64,000 bases of DNA, taken from positions 1-64,000 of IMG/VR virus record IMGVR_UViG_3300031951_000081; one strand, 5' to 3'. This document shows positions 24,011-33,700 of the stretch, piece by piece (position 1 is the stretch's first letter; each line of letters begins with the position of its first letter). The notes under the pieces are model-generated. The model was not told the DNA's origin, did not search any database, and worked only from the letters and a program-made list of their open reading frames with translations. The stretch comes from a virus. The position numbers and the translations under genes are program-made.

Positions 24011-24589
24011 ATGTATCAAGCAACTATGTTCAAAGAAGAGTCTTACTCTGGTGGAGGCTCCAAAATCCCCGTAGGAATTCACACGGGAAATATCGTGTTT
24101 AACGGTCTATCCACTGACTCTACATGAACTGATATAAACTTTTCGGAAGTAGCCACCGGAAAGGTAATTCATAAACGTCTCTTTGTACCAACTGGAGGTA
24201 ATCCAAAAGAGGGAGAAAGCATTCAGGATGCGTACAACAGGGAAGTAACTAAAAACCTCAAGCATATTGTGCACATAATGACTGCACTGCTTGGAGATGA
24301 GGCTGTTGCCTCTTTCAGCGCAGAAGACTATAAGACCTTTGTTGCTAATGCCGCATCACTGCTTAATGAGCAAAAGGGTACCGCAGTAAACCTCAAAGTC
24401 GTTCCTGATTATAAGGAAAAGATGTATCCAGAGCTCCCCTCATATGGTAATTATGTGGAGAAAGCAGGAGGAGTATCTCGTCTTTCCTTTTCCAAGAAAG
24501 AATTGGAGGCAATCAGCGAAATGTCAGCAAATCGCGCTAAGAAAGATGACGGAGCAATGTCGCAAGAAGACGTAGACTCTCTCATTTAA
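24011..24589 (+). CDS. Hypothetical replication-module protein, possibly ssDNA-binding
   Basis: 192 residues when TGA 24125 is read as Trp (DSTWTDINF). The N-terminal half is strand-rich with Gly (SYSGGGSKIPVGIHTGNIVFNG, LFVPTGGNPKEG). The C-terminus is an acidic helix ending EDVDSLI. An OB-like beta half plus an acidic tail, located between a Sak4-like ATPase and the primase, is the usual profile of a phage single-strand binding protein, but no signature motif proves it. It is followed by a terminator-like hairpin. Confidence 0.6.
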
Positions 24590-24595
24590 TGATTA

Positions 24596-24621
24596 GGGCG
24601 ATAGGAGAAATCTTATCGCCC
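24596..24621 (+). terminator. Intrinsic terminator-like hairpin
   Basis: GGGCGATA (24596-24603) pairs with TATCGCCC (24614-24621), followed by TTTTCTATTTT. It is 16 nt before the probable GTG start at 24638, again matching the hairpin-then-start arrangement. Confidence 0.65.
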
Positions 24622-24637
24622 TTTTCTATTTTACCTG

Positions 24638-24940
24638 GTGGGTAAAGAGTGGTTCGATTCCGCTCATAAAAGCATGAAGACTTTATCTGAATTCATTAAC
24701 GGTGATCCAAAGAAGCTCGAAGAACTTCTGAAGGTCAACCCCACTATTGGGGATTCCATTATAATAGGAACCTTTAGCTGTACTTTTATAGACAGCTTAG
24801 GAGAGACTATAAAACTAACTAAACACTGGTTTATGTTCACTCGCTACTTCCACTTAAATATGGAGTCTCAGGCAGAGTGTTTTGTTATAGACAAATATAA
24901 GGCTGAAAAAATAATAAAAATAAGAGTACATAAAAAATGA
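24638..24940 (+). CDS. Hypothetical protein, 100 aa
   Basis: It starts at GTG 24638, with ATG 24674 as an alternative. It is a small alpha/beta protein with a central strand region (DSIIIGTFSCTFIDSL) and a basic C-terminus. Its TGA (24938-24940) overlaps the primase ATG. If TGA is Trp, 14 extra residues follow before TAA. No family recognised. Confidence 0.5.
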   Translation: MGKEWFDSAHKSMKTLSEFINGDPKKLEELLKVNPTIGDSIIIGTFSCTFIDSLGETIKLTKHWFMFTRYFHLNMESQAECFVIDKYKAEKIIKIRVHKK

Positions 24941-25905
24941 AGGCAATCTACTACACTGCTGATTGAAAAACCTCAGTAAATCAAGAGGCAGCGTTTGAAT
25001 ACTACATGGGGCAAAAGATAGTTCTTGGCAAACTATACAAATCCCCATTACGAGAGGACAAGAATCCAACAGCAGCATTCTTCTATTCAGAGAGAGAAAC
25101 ACTCTACTTTAATGATTTTGGTATAGCGAAGATGTACTCCGTTATAGACTTTGTTAAAGCCAAATTCAATTTAAATTACGAGCAAGCTCTATCTAAAATG
25201 ATAGCTGATATACCGTTAATGAAAGACGGTGCAGTAGAGATTCGTCCTAAAGAAGACGTACAGTATTCGTTCACTTCTTCACCTTTAGAAGAGGGAATGT
25301 ATTACTGAAACAAATACAAGATACCCAAAAACATCGTAGCTAAATATAGTTTCTTTGTTAAGAATATCTATAGAAATGAAGAGTATTGGGCACGTTCAAC
25401 TAAGGGCAATCCAATTTTTGCTTACAAGTTTCCATCAGGAAATATCAAAATCTATCGCCCTTTAAGTGGGGACAAGTCCAAGAAGTGGGGAGGGAATGCT
25501 AATACTAAAGACATAGGGGGACTATTCCAACTTCCACAGAAGGGAACAGTTCTTTTTATAACATCTTCTATCAAGGACATAATGGTCTTAAGACAACATG
25601 GGTTTAACGCTGTTTGCTTTAACGGAGAAGGATATGGGACCTCTGATAAAAGTTATTCAGAAATAAAGCCTTTCATCGTTGGCCTTAAGAAAAGATTTAA
25701 GCATATAATAATTTTTTTAGACAGTGACTCTGCGGGTATTGATTACTCTATGAAACTGTCATATAGAATAAAATGTAAATGAGTTTCTCTCCCCAGAGAA
25801 AAGGACATCTCCGACTTTCAAAAAAAGTTTGGCGTAAACAAGACTTTCAAACAGATCAAGAAATTGATCAAAAAAACACTCCAGTATGATAATCTCCCAT
25901 TTTAA
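24937..25905 (+). CDS. DnaG-like DNA primase with TOPRIM domain
   Basis: 322 residues only if TGA 24964, 25306 and 25780 are all read as Trp (TADWKTS, MYYWNKYK, KCKWVSLP). The N-terminus has the primase-type block SPLREDKNPTAAFFY..LYFNDFG without the usual zinc Cys residues. The TOPRIM domain has TSSIKDIMVLRQHG in place of the canonical Glu strand, and the metal-binding DSDSAG (about 269-274). It makes primers for the DNA polymerase. With the standard code the gene breaks into four fragments. It starts in an ATGA overlap and ends overlapping the next gene by 20 nt. Confidence 0.85.
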
Positions 25906-26263
25906 GCGTCTAGAATTGATCTTATTGATCTCTTTCACCTTGATGCTTTCTTCGGTAGCTGCGTCCATCGTAGTAATGTACGATTTCTTTGAGAAAACTT
26001 CGGACAAACTCGATGTGCTCGTACAGGACGCCGTCCTTGATAATACCTACTACGATGTGCATCTATGGGAGTACAGCGATGGATCTCCCTATCTATACCA
26101 GATCCCTACCGATCAACCAACTGAAGAGTCGGGTATAAAAGAATTCAAACACAGATGCGATTTTGATTGCGAAGAAGAGTGCCCGGATTCTGTTAGGGTT
26201 GTTCTTATGCGTACCGTGTTCAATCGCTCAGAAATCCTAAAAGACACCATGATATATCAATGA
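25886..26263 (+). CDS. Single-pass membrane protein, 125 aa
   Basis: A hydrophobic helix at residues 10-33 is followed by an acidic outer domain with a Cys cluster (HRCDFDCEEECPDS), which could form disulfides or bind a metal. Codons are GC-richer than in the primase, and its Trp is TGG. The TGA stop overlaps the next ATG (26260-26263). Function unknown. Confidence 0.6.
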   Translation: MIISHFKRLELILLISFTLMLSSVAASIVVMYDFFEKTSDKLDVLVQDAVLDNTYYDVHLWEYSDGSPYLYQIPTDQPTEESGIKEFKHRCDFDCEEECPDSVRVVLMRTVFNRSEILKDTMIYQ

Positions 26264-26919
26264 ACCACAGGAATATGAAGCCCTATGTAGGGGATAGTTG
26301 GGTATGGCCATTAAACAAGGCTTTCGATGTTTTCAAAAAAGACATCATCCCTTTTATAATGGCGGAAGAGGAAACCAAAAAAATCTACCCTACAACGCAC
26401 TCAATTTTTCGGGCCTTTAAAGAGGTTCCATTTGACGACGTACGTGTAGTAATACTCGGTATGGACCCTTACCATGATGGCAGTGCAACTGGTATCGCTT
26501 TTGATAACCCAAGAAACGGGAAGATCTCACCATCTTTACGTAATATCTTTAAGGAGATCGAAGAAGATACCGGCAAGCCTTCTATGGGATTCGATAATTC
26601 TGTTTCATTTCTAGAGCACCTCCCCCCACAAGGCGTTTTACTATTAAACACAGCACTCACAGTCGAACAAGGAAAACCTGAAAGCCATCTAGAAGTATGG
26701 CGTGAATTTACTTCTGAAGTTATAAACACTCTTAATAAGAAGGATAAACTAGTTTGGTTGCTTTGGGGCAAAAAAGCCCAGAAGTTTAAATCTAAAATCA
26801 ATGCGAAACACATTATAATAGAGAGTGCTCATCCCTCTCCCTTCAGCTACAGGCTGTTCAAAGGATGTAAATGTTTCACACAAGTTAACGATAAGTTAAC
26901 TAAACCAATTATTTGGTAA
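26260..26919 (+). CDS. ung: Uracil-DNA glycosylase, family 1
   Basis: 219 residues, the usual length. The water-activating motif is GMDPYHDGSATGIAFD (about 67-82) with the catalytic Asp, and Met where Gln is usual (GQDPYH). The DNA-intercalation loop is SAHPSPFS (about 188-195). The enzyme removes uracil from DNA, either repairing the phage genome or limiting uracil from dUTP. Trp codons are TGG. The stop TAA overlaps the next ATG. The gene is a frequent member of crAss-like replication modules. Confidence 0.93.
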   Translation: MNHRNMKPYVGDSWVWPLNKAFDVFKKDIIPFIMAEEETKKIYPTTHSIFRAFKEVPFDDVRVVILGMDPYHDGSATGIAFDNPRNGKISPSLRNIFKEIEEDTGKPSMGFDNSVSFLEHLPPQGVLLLNTALTVEQGKPESHLEVWREFTSEVINTLNKKDKLVWLLWGKKAQKFKSKINAKHIIIESAHPSPFSYRLFKGCKCFTQVNDKLTKPIIW

Positions 26920-27659
26920 TGAATTTCTTCTTAGATCCTGAAACAAGATCAAAAGTGGCTTCCGCTGGTTCTCTTTTCTTCGGGCCCACTTACCCATGTT
27001 CTGCATGCTTCAATGGCACAATGGACAAAAAGTTCGTACAGAAAGTGCATATAAATCCTCCTGAAGCCGTCAGCTTGACGAAAGATAAGAACCGCCTGAT
27101 GAAAGCCCTGAATCTCAAGGGCATACCCGTTCCAGACTTCTACAACAAAAAACAATTCTTCAACAAAGAAGATGCGTTTCTGGCAGTAGACTTCATGAAC
27201 GAGTTTTCCTTTGACGACGGCTTCTTCCCGGCGCTTTTGTCCCACGGCCTGCAAATGGACTTTAGCTCCCTGCAAGAAGTGGTGCAAGCGATCAATGCAT
27301 TCAATGGACCGGGCTTCGAAGGTGTGTTCCAGAAAAAAACTGAAGGGGCAATTAGTGGCACTGTTACCACAATCCCCAACGCGCCGTCCAGACTGAACAA
27401 CGGACGAAACTTCATTACCGATGGCATCCTGCGTGAAGCAATGCCCTCTTGCCTTACCGACCGAGACGAAGCTTACGCTCTTGCAAAAGAGACTGTCGAA
27501 GCGCTCAATCTCGACTACGCAACCGTTACAATCACTGTCGATCCTGACTCCAAAGAACTGGAGGTGGTCAACGTCAACACAAATCTCGTGCATGAGGATG
27601 CCTTGGCTCTGAGAAGCTACATGGACAAACTGCACGTAGCCCTCAACAAGAAGAAATGA
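26919..27659 (+). CDS. ATP-grasp-like ligase candidate
   Basis: 246 residues. The segment DKNRLMKALNLKGIPVPDF (about 49-67) is the typical opening of the ATP-grasp lid (a ligase loses or loads a residue onto a carboxylate using ATP). The end, ITVDPDSKELEVVNVNTN, resembles the Asp/Glu..Asn metal site (EVNxN). A preceding Cys pair (CSACFNG) is unusual. Codon usage is distinctly GC-rich compared with its neighbours, and there are no Trp codons. TGA overlaps the next ATG (27656). The substrate is unknown; peptide or protein amidoligation is typical for the phage members. Confidence 0.5.
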   Translation: MNFFLDPETRSKVASAGSLFFGPTYPCSACFNGTMDKKFVQKVHINPPEAVSLTKDKNRLMKALNLKGIPVPDFYNKKQFFNKEDAFLAVDFMNEFSFDDGFFPALLSHGLQMDFSSLQEVVQAINAFNGPGFEGVFQKKTEGAISGTVTTIPNAPSRLNNGRNFITDGILREAMPSCLTDRDEAYALAKETVEALNLDYATVTITVDPDSKELEVVNVNTNLVHEDALALRSYMDKLHVALNKKK

Positions 27660-28009
27660 GAACCCGCAATAACCTCGAGGAATTCGCTTGAGAACAACTA
27701 ACGAAGGAGGGGATAACTTTTGAGTACGAAAAGGAAATTGAGTTATTCCCTTCCTTTGTTTTTAAAGGAATTGACATCGAAAAGAGAAACAAACAACTTA
27801 AAGTAAAGAATAACAAGTATCAAAATATTGTATATTCTCCAGACTTTAGCGGAAAGAATTGAGTAATCGAGACAAAGGGTCTTAGAAGGCCCGCATTTGA
27901 CCTGAGATGAAAGATCTTTAAGTATACGATAAAGAATAAGGGGTGGTTACTATTAATGCCTACAAACCAAAAAGAGGTGTTAGTATGTATAGATATATTA
28001 AAAAAGTGA
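27656..28009 (+). CDS. PD-(D/E)XK endonuclease, DUF1064-like
   Basis: 117 residues when TGA 27689, 27860 and 27908 are Trp (EFAWEQ, GKNWVIETKG, DLRWKIFK). Core residues: YSPDF (metal Asp), VIETKG (Glu-x-Lys) and LRWKIFKY, the arrangement of phage Holliday-junction-resolvase-like DUF1064 nucleases. A further in-frame TGA at 28007, eight bases before the next ATG, is taken as the end. If it and TGA 28028 were Trp, the frame would continue to TAA 28123, overlapping the next gene by 107 nt. One codon with two meanings in one gene is a real puzzle here. Confidence 0.72.
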
Positions 28010-28016
28010 ATAAAGA

Positions 28017-29030
28017 ATGATAGAGAATGATCCGATAACAGAATATTACAAATCTCCGAGAATATCCAACTCCCTGCTAAAAGCAATCGCAAATCCAAGA
28101 ATACTAAAACTAAAGAAGGATAACCCAGAACTATTTGAAGATGACTCGGCTTCTTTAAGAATAGGCTCAGCAGTAGACTGTTTACTAACAGATCCTAAAG
28201 CCTGAGTTAGTAAGTTTAAAGTACTCGAAGTAAATAAGCCTTATGGTTTTATGGGCACATTTGTTTCTAACTTACCTAAGGGGATAACTAAAGACTCTCC
28301 TAAGGAAGATTACATGAGTGCTTACTGAATGAGTGGTTATAAGATGAGTGCTGATTGGGTGATTAATAAATTCTGAACTTCACCAGACGCTGTTGAATAC
28401 TATAATACTTATAAAGAAGATGGGTATACAATTCTATCTAAAGATGAATACGACTCAGCTAAAAAGGCTGTATCTTTAGTTATGGATTCACCCTACGCAT
28501 TTTCATACTTTCAAAGAAATAAAATACATGAAGAATTACTTCACCAAGTACCTATATATTTTACTCTTAAAGATCATGAGTTTAAAGCTCTCTTGGATGG
28601 GATTAAGATCGACCACCAAGAAAAAACTATAGAGCCTTTTGATCTAAAAACAATAGGGAAATCTGTTTATGAATTCCCACTTAACTATATTCTATACGGC
28701 TACTACACACAAGCTGCTTTATATGAGTATGCTTTAAAGACAAAAGAGTCTCCAGTGTATGATCTACTTCAAGAAGGTTATACTCTAAAGGACTTTATCT
28801 TTATAGTAGCTGAGACTAAAACCTCATCTTTTAATCCCGCTTTAATCTACACTACCTCTAAGGAGGAGAGAGAAGCTGGGTTTACTGGAGGCAACTTTAA
28901 TAACAAATATCATAAAGGAATTTACCAACTTCTTGAGGATTATCTTTGGCATGTGGAAACTGACCAATGAATATACCCTAGAGAAATCTATCAAAATGAA
29001 GGGAGGATACCCCTTAAAGTATTCACCTAA
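28017..29030 (+). CDS. PD-(D/E)XK exonuclease, RecE/Cas4-like
   Basis: 337 residues with TGA 28203, 28326, 28374 and 28968 read as Trp. Motifs: a helical N-terminus (SPRISNSLLKAI), GSAVDCLLTD (His-like motif region), a catalytic core LLDGIKIDHQEKTIEPFDLKT (Asp then Asp-x-Lys) and QAALYEYAL (motif III Gln/Tyr). This fits the family of 5'-3' exonucleases that partner with Sak4/RecT annealing proteins in phage recombination. Only two of six Trp codons are TGG. It is the gene most dependent on recoding in the window; the standard code leaves four pieces. Confidence 0.82.
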
Positions 29031-29060
29031 TAAAACTTAAACAGTCTAAAAGGTAACTAT

Positions 29061-29678
29061 ATGACACATAATCACGCAGTAAGCACCTACTTTATTTCTC
29101 CAATCTTTGAACTACGCAAGAACGAACCCCTCAGCGTTTTTGATAAAGCCTTCTATACCCAGACATATCTTGGTGACCATCAGCGTCCCGAGTATCGTAA
29201 CTGAAAGGAAGGTAAGTATTTCATAATGGAGTACAACTCTAGCATTCCTCAGGAACTTGTGGAGCACCTTAAATCAAATCCACATTTTAAAGAGCAGTAT
29301 TCACCGCAGGATGGAAGAATACTCTTTGTGTTCTCAACACCGGAAGAGGTAAGAGAGAACTTTGTCCTTAAAGTTATTGAGGGCAAATATTCTGAGGCAG
29401 ATCGGAAAGTGGTAGACAAATACTTCCCTGATAATCCATCACACTCCCGCTACGGAAATAGGCTAGTTTTCCTAAAGAGCGATTTGTGGAAGCAAAGATG
29501 GGAGCGAGAGATAGGAGTTGTGTTGCCTGATGGTGCGGAAGTATATAGCAAACCATTTCCACGTAATGAAGTATATGGATACTATAACGACAGTGTCGAA
29601 CTGAATGAGAAGGTCGCAGATCAAACTACGATCGAATTGGACCTTTCTCACGAGGATTACGAACTGAAATCGGCTTAA
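29061..29678 (+). CDS. Hypothetical protein, 205 aa
   Basis: From ATG 29061 behind a purine-rich AAAAGGTAACTAT, with TGA 29202 as Trp (YRNWKEGKYF). It is a soluble alpha/beta protein with a segment that reads PDNPSHSRYGNRLVFLKSDLW and an acidic, strand-like C-terminus. No recognised family. It is the last clearly recoded gene on the + strand. Confidence 0.6.
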
Positions 29679-29679
29679 G

Positions 29680-30024
29680 CTGATCGGGCGGTATGATAAT
29701 CTCAAAGATCTATCGCTAAATGAGCTTGGGTTAAGTGAAAAAGACCTCTATGAATTAGAGGAAGTAAGGAGGGATAAGAAGACGTTTATACTTAAATCAA
29801 TTGAACGCTCTTCCCCTTCTTTCGGAAGATTCATGTCCCAGGCTTACATTTATTATGAGACCGCAAAGAGCAAGAATAAGAAAGCTTTTGAGTCGGAGAC
29901 TAAGAGTACGGTTGTGAAAAGACTGACTAAAAAGATCCACAAACTAAACGCCGAAACGTCACGAGTGCAGGACATTATGTCCATAGTTGTCGATCTTTAC
30001 TTATTCTCAAGGGCTAAAAATTAG
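29680..30024 (+). CDS. Small helical protein, 5' end uncertain
   Basis: The only canonical start is ATG 29833, giving 63 residues. The frame is open upstream back to a TGA at 29665 and encodes a plausible helical domain (DNLKDLSLNELGLSEKDLYELEEVRRDKK), so translation probably starts earlier: CTG 29680, or +1 frameshifting at the end of the previous gene (GCT TAA G). The downstream part is basic and helical (RLTKKIHKLNAETSRVQDIMSIVV). It ends at TAG. Unrecognised. Confidence 0.4.
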   Translation: MIGRYDNLKDLSLNELGLSEKDLYELEEVRRDKKTFILKSIERSSPSFGRFMSQAYIYYETAKSKNKKAFESETKSTVVKRLTKKIHKLNAETSRVQDIMSIVVDLYLFSRAKN

Positions 30025-30057
30025 CCTGAAGCAAAAGTAGACTTATGAAAACAAAGA

Positions 30058-30097
30058 ACCCCCACTCTCCATTACGGAGGGATGGGGGTTTTCTTTT
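30058..30097. terminator. Strong intrinsic terminator
   Basis: ACCCCC..CTCC (from 30058) pairs with GGAG..GGGGGT (to about 30089) and is followed by TTTTCTTTTTT. It separates the replication module from the GC-rich last + strand gene. On the - strand it is not followed by a T-run. Confidence 0.75.
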
Positions 30098-30125
30098 TTA
30101 TTAACATTCACCAAACAAATTAACA

Positions 30126-30731
30126 ATGACCAAAAAGAAATTTCTTCTGGTTCCACTGGAGCAACTCCGCCCACTATTCTCCACAGAAAATGGCATCGAC
30201 AACCGTCCCATCGAAGAAACTGAGGACATGATCGACTGCTTTCCAATGCAGTATGATGATCAGGATTTCCTTCTCGTAGCAGAGCCTTTGTTCATCGAAA
30301 TGCGACGTCAACTCACGGACATGAGGATCCCGTACCAAATAGCGGGGTATTACCCAAAGTCTGTTGATCCAGCCAAATTCTCCGGCGCTACCCTCGCTTC
30401 AGAAGAAACAAGGAAAAAGCTCATCAAGTGCTGCTTTTCGTACCATGAAGAAACGCCTCAATCCCTGGCAGAGAAACTCATTGATCCGGGCTACTGCGCC
30501 TGCAAAGGGGAGTGCAACAACTGCAAAAATAAGCCGATGGCTGAGCAGGAGATTGATAAGTTTATCGAGGACTCTATCCTGACCATTATGACCATCACCG
30601 GCAAGAAGTCTCTCACCAAAGACGAGCAAGAACTGCTCAAGCTCTTCTACAGTATCCTGCCGATCCGCTGGCAAGACAAGTACAACCGAAAAGTAACTGA
30701 TCTACTGGAAGCCCTTAAAGGAGTTCAGTAA
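30126..30731 (+). CDS. Hypothetical protein with a Cys cluster, 201 aa
   Basis: Set apart by terminators on both sides and thus probably a single transcript. The protein has strands near the start (KKFLLVPLEQLRPLF) and a Cys cluster CACKGECNNC (about 124-133) that could bind zinc or an iron-sulfur cluster. A helical C-terminus follows. Codons are GC-rich and Trp is TGG, unlike the neighbours. Function unknown. Confidence 0.65.
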   Translation: MTKKKFLLVPLEQLRPLFSTENGIDNRPIEETEDMIDCFPMQYDDQDFLLVAEPLFIEMRRQLTDMRIPYQIAGYYPKSVDPAKFSGATLASEETRKKLIKCCFSYHEETPQSLAEKLIDPGYCACKGECNNCKNKPMAEQEIDKFIEDSILTIMTITGKKSLTKDEQELLKLFYSILPIRWQDKYNRKVTDLLEALKGVQ

Positions 30732-30740
30732 AAACAAAAA

Positions 30741-30780
30741 CCCCCTGTCTTCTCTTGCGAGAGGGCAGGGGGATGTTTTT
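30741..30780. terminator. Bidirectional terminator at the strand switch
   Basis: CCCCCTG (30741-30747) pairs with CAGGGGG (30766-30772), with further pairing inside (CTCT/AGAG). A T-run follows on the + strand, and the A-rich flank upstream provides a T-run on the - strand. It lies between the converging + strand gene ending at 30731 and the - strand gene ending at 30794, and probably stops both transcripts. Confidence 0.8.
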
Positions 30781-30793
30781 TGAGTGACGCCCA

Positions 30794-33700
30794 CTATTTA
30801 AGTGGGTAGATGCCATAAAGAAAACTTGGGTCTTCATCATTACCAAGTATCTGTTCTATTTGTGATCTAGAAGAATAACCGGGTGTGAGAGTTAAAAACC
30901 CTCTAAGGCCCTTAGGCCAACCTTGTCTATCCACTTCTCCAGCCATACCTTCAGTAAGAAGTGCCCAGGTAGATTTACCTATTTTGTTTGCTACCTCCAA
31001 AGATACTACTGGTTTATCTGTTGCATCAAGAATATCTTTTAAGGAAAGGAATCGAGACATATCTGTTACAATTCTTGCAGCAGATTTTCCTAATGGAGTC
31101 TTTTCTTCTTCATCATCAAATGCCCAAGAGTAAATGGCTAACATTGTTAACCACCATATAAGCGTGTTTATTAATGAAGACATAGCTCTAATTCTTGCAT
31201 TCTTCAAAGTAGCTTCTCCAAGATCTCCTCCAGTCATGTAATCCATATGCTTTCCCTGAATAGCAGCAAACAAAGCAGCAAAGAATATCTTTATTTGTCC
31301 CTGAAGTATTTCGGAATGCCATTCATACATAGGCATACCATCTGGCTTCTTTCCAACTAAAACATATTTACCAATACTGCGATCTCTATACTTAGACCCG
31401 AATAAAACTTTAACATATTGGAATGCGTGTTTTTGAAATTGAGCTAAGAAGTCTCCCCATACAGAAGCTTCCATAGCGATTTTTTCATCTTTTCTGTAAG
31501 AGCCAGATACTCTTTCGTGAGTTCTTTTAAGAGCCTTTATCTCCATTGCCGTAAGCTCTTTAAGTTCGGTAGTTGTTCCGTCGGAGTTTTCTACTACGCC
31601 GCGAACACCCATGTTCCACCCACCTTTATCATCATGAGCATCCCAAAGGGATATTTTGTTTCCATCTTTATCTAATACTTTAGTTGATTTTAATAATCCA
31701 GCCAAATGCCAAAGGGATGAAAAGTTTTCAAATAATGAATAAGCAGCATAAGCATTTTCTCCAAGACCTATTTTAGAGACAGCTTCCATTTTTTTAATAT
31801 CCTCGTCGCTTATTACGTAGTTATCTGGCAACCAATTAATCGCTTTAGCAATATTCCATAATTTAGATTCCTCTGGTTTTCCCATAATTGCCTTAGCAAT
31901 ATAATCATTAAAAACTATTTTACCACCAACTAAATCTATTTGTCCTAGTTCTTCTACATCGACTCCATATATTTTAGACAAACCTTTTGTTACTATATTT
32001 TTAGTTGACTGGGATATTGTTTGCAATGTTACATATATACCATTTCTTATTGGGGAAATAACTTTGAATCCAAGTGTTAAAAAAGATACAGAAGTTCTTA
32101 GCCAACGAACTATTTCGATTTCAGATATTCTTACGTCAGTGCCTTCTTTTATGCCTGTTACTTTTTCAGTTAACTTACCAGCTTTCCATCTTACTGCTCT
32201 GGTTAAAACTTTTTCAGTTTTTTGTCTCCCTAATATTTGAGTATATATTTCATCATCTAACCATTGAACTGTATTAGAATACCTAGCTTCTTCACCACTT
32301 TCCATAAGCTCTTCATCTAAAGCATTACGAACGCCCCTAGCTAGATCATAAAGAGGGTCCATTTCTTGCTTAGTTTTCATGGACATCATGAACATTTTGA
32401 AAGCGATTTGGCCGTTAAAGCTGTGGTTTTCTGCGTCTACTATACCTGGAGAATCAGTGTGTTTAAAATACCTAAATTGTATTCCTTCAGACCCTCTACC
32501 ATATTTATCTTCAAAGAAACCATTTAAGCTTCTTTTAAATTCTTCTCCAACAGTGGTTTTAAGACCCATTAATCCTGCTCCATAACCAGAAGTTTTTATT
32601 TCTTCCTCTCTAATTTCATTTATACTTTTAGGTATTCTAGGCATGAAATCTAAGGGCATTTCTTCTGGTAAACCTAAAGAACTGTATCTATAAATAGGTT
32701 GTCTAGTTACTTCATCAAAACCAACTATTTCTTTAGCAAATTTATTATACTCCTCCTTCATTGTTTTATGAACGTAGTTTCTATAATCTTGCTCAGCTTT
32801 TGTCATTGGAACTTCTTTACCATTCTTTACATAAGTATTTTTTGTATTAAGATAGTAACCACTTCCCCCTATCTCATCTGACTTTCTCCACATAAACGCG
32901 TAAAAATCTCTAGTATCCATTTGTGTTTTAGAAGCAATAGCATTATGTGCGGCGACTACACCAGCAGCAAGAATTGGATTCCAAGTAGCCATAGAGGCGA
33001 AGTGAACCATTTCAAGTCCTTTCAAAGCTGCTTTATTCATTTTGTCGTTAGGACCAACCCTTTCATTCACTAGCTTTAAAAACAAATTATCATGGTTTTC
33101 TTCCAAATTTTTTGAAAAAATATTGAGCCTTTGTTTTGCTTCTAATAATACTTTATGTAAAACTTGTATTCTTGGGTTATCTACATCAGAAAAGTTTTTA
33201 ATTTTCCAGAAAAAACCTAAGTCTGGAGTTTTAGATTTAAGATCTATAGTGGGTTCTTTTTCTATCTCCAGTATTGCCTGTGAGTATTTTATACTTAAAG
33301 CTTTTTTTCTTGGGTCTCTTTCTACTTGTTCCTTAGAAGATCTTAAATAAAGATCTGACAATTTGTTTTTTAAATAAATAAGTTTTTCGTCTCTAGACAA
33401 ATGAGATATTTCAGAGTGTAGATCTATAAGTGATTGAGTTACCCCTTTGTAGTTAGACAATTTAAACAATCCCTTTTTCTCCATTTCATCATGGACTTTA
33501 GGGTGATTTGTTTTATAGTAATTTTGTATGGTAAAAAGATACGGTTCTAAGTCTAGTTCCATGGCCGTAGGATTACCCATAGCATCTATAACCAACAATT
33601 TAATAGACCTAAATTTTAAATCTGGAAATTTTTCTTTAAGCATTACAGTTCTCAAAGCTTTTTCCAAATAAGCTCTGGATAATCTAGAGTCATTTATACC

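Noticed and set aside
24645-24667. tRNA T-arm-like AGTGG-TTCGATT-CCGCT
   Set aside because: No acceptor stem, anticodon arm or D arm fits around it. The upstream bases form a terminator hairpin and the stretch lies in a protein frame.
26949-27635. Long open frame (228 aa) on the - strand
   Set aside because: Shadow of the ATP-grasp-like gene, caused by its GC-rich codon use. No start signal.
13064-28970. Apparent pseudogenes broken by stops (polymerase, primase, exonuclease, helicase)
   Set aside because: Every break is TGA, never TAA or TAG, with no frame change. This points to codon reassignment and not to decay or sequencing error.
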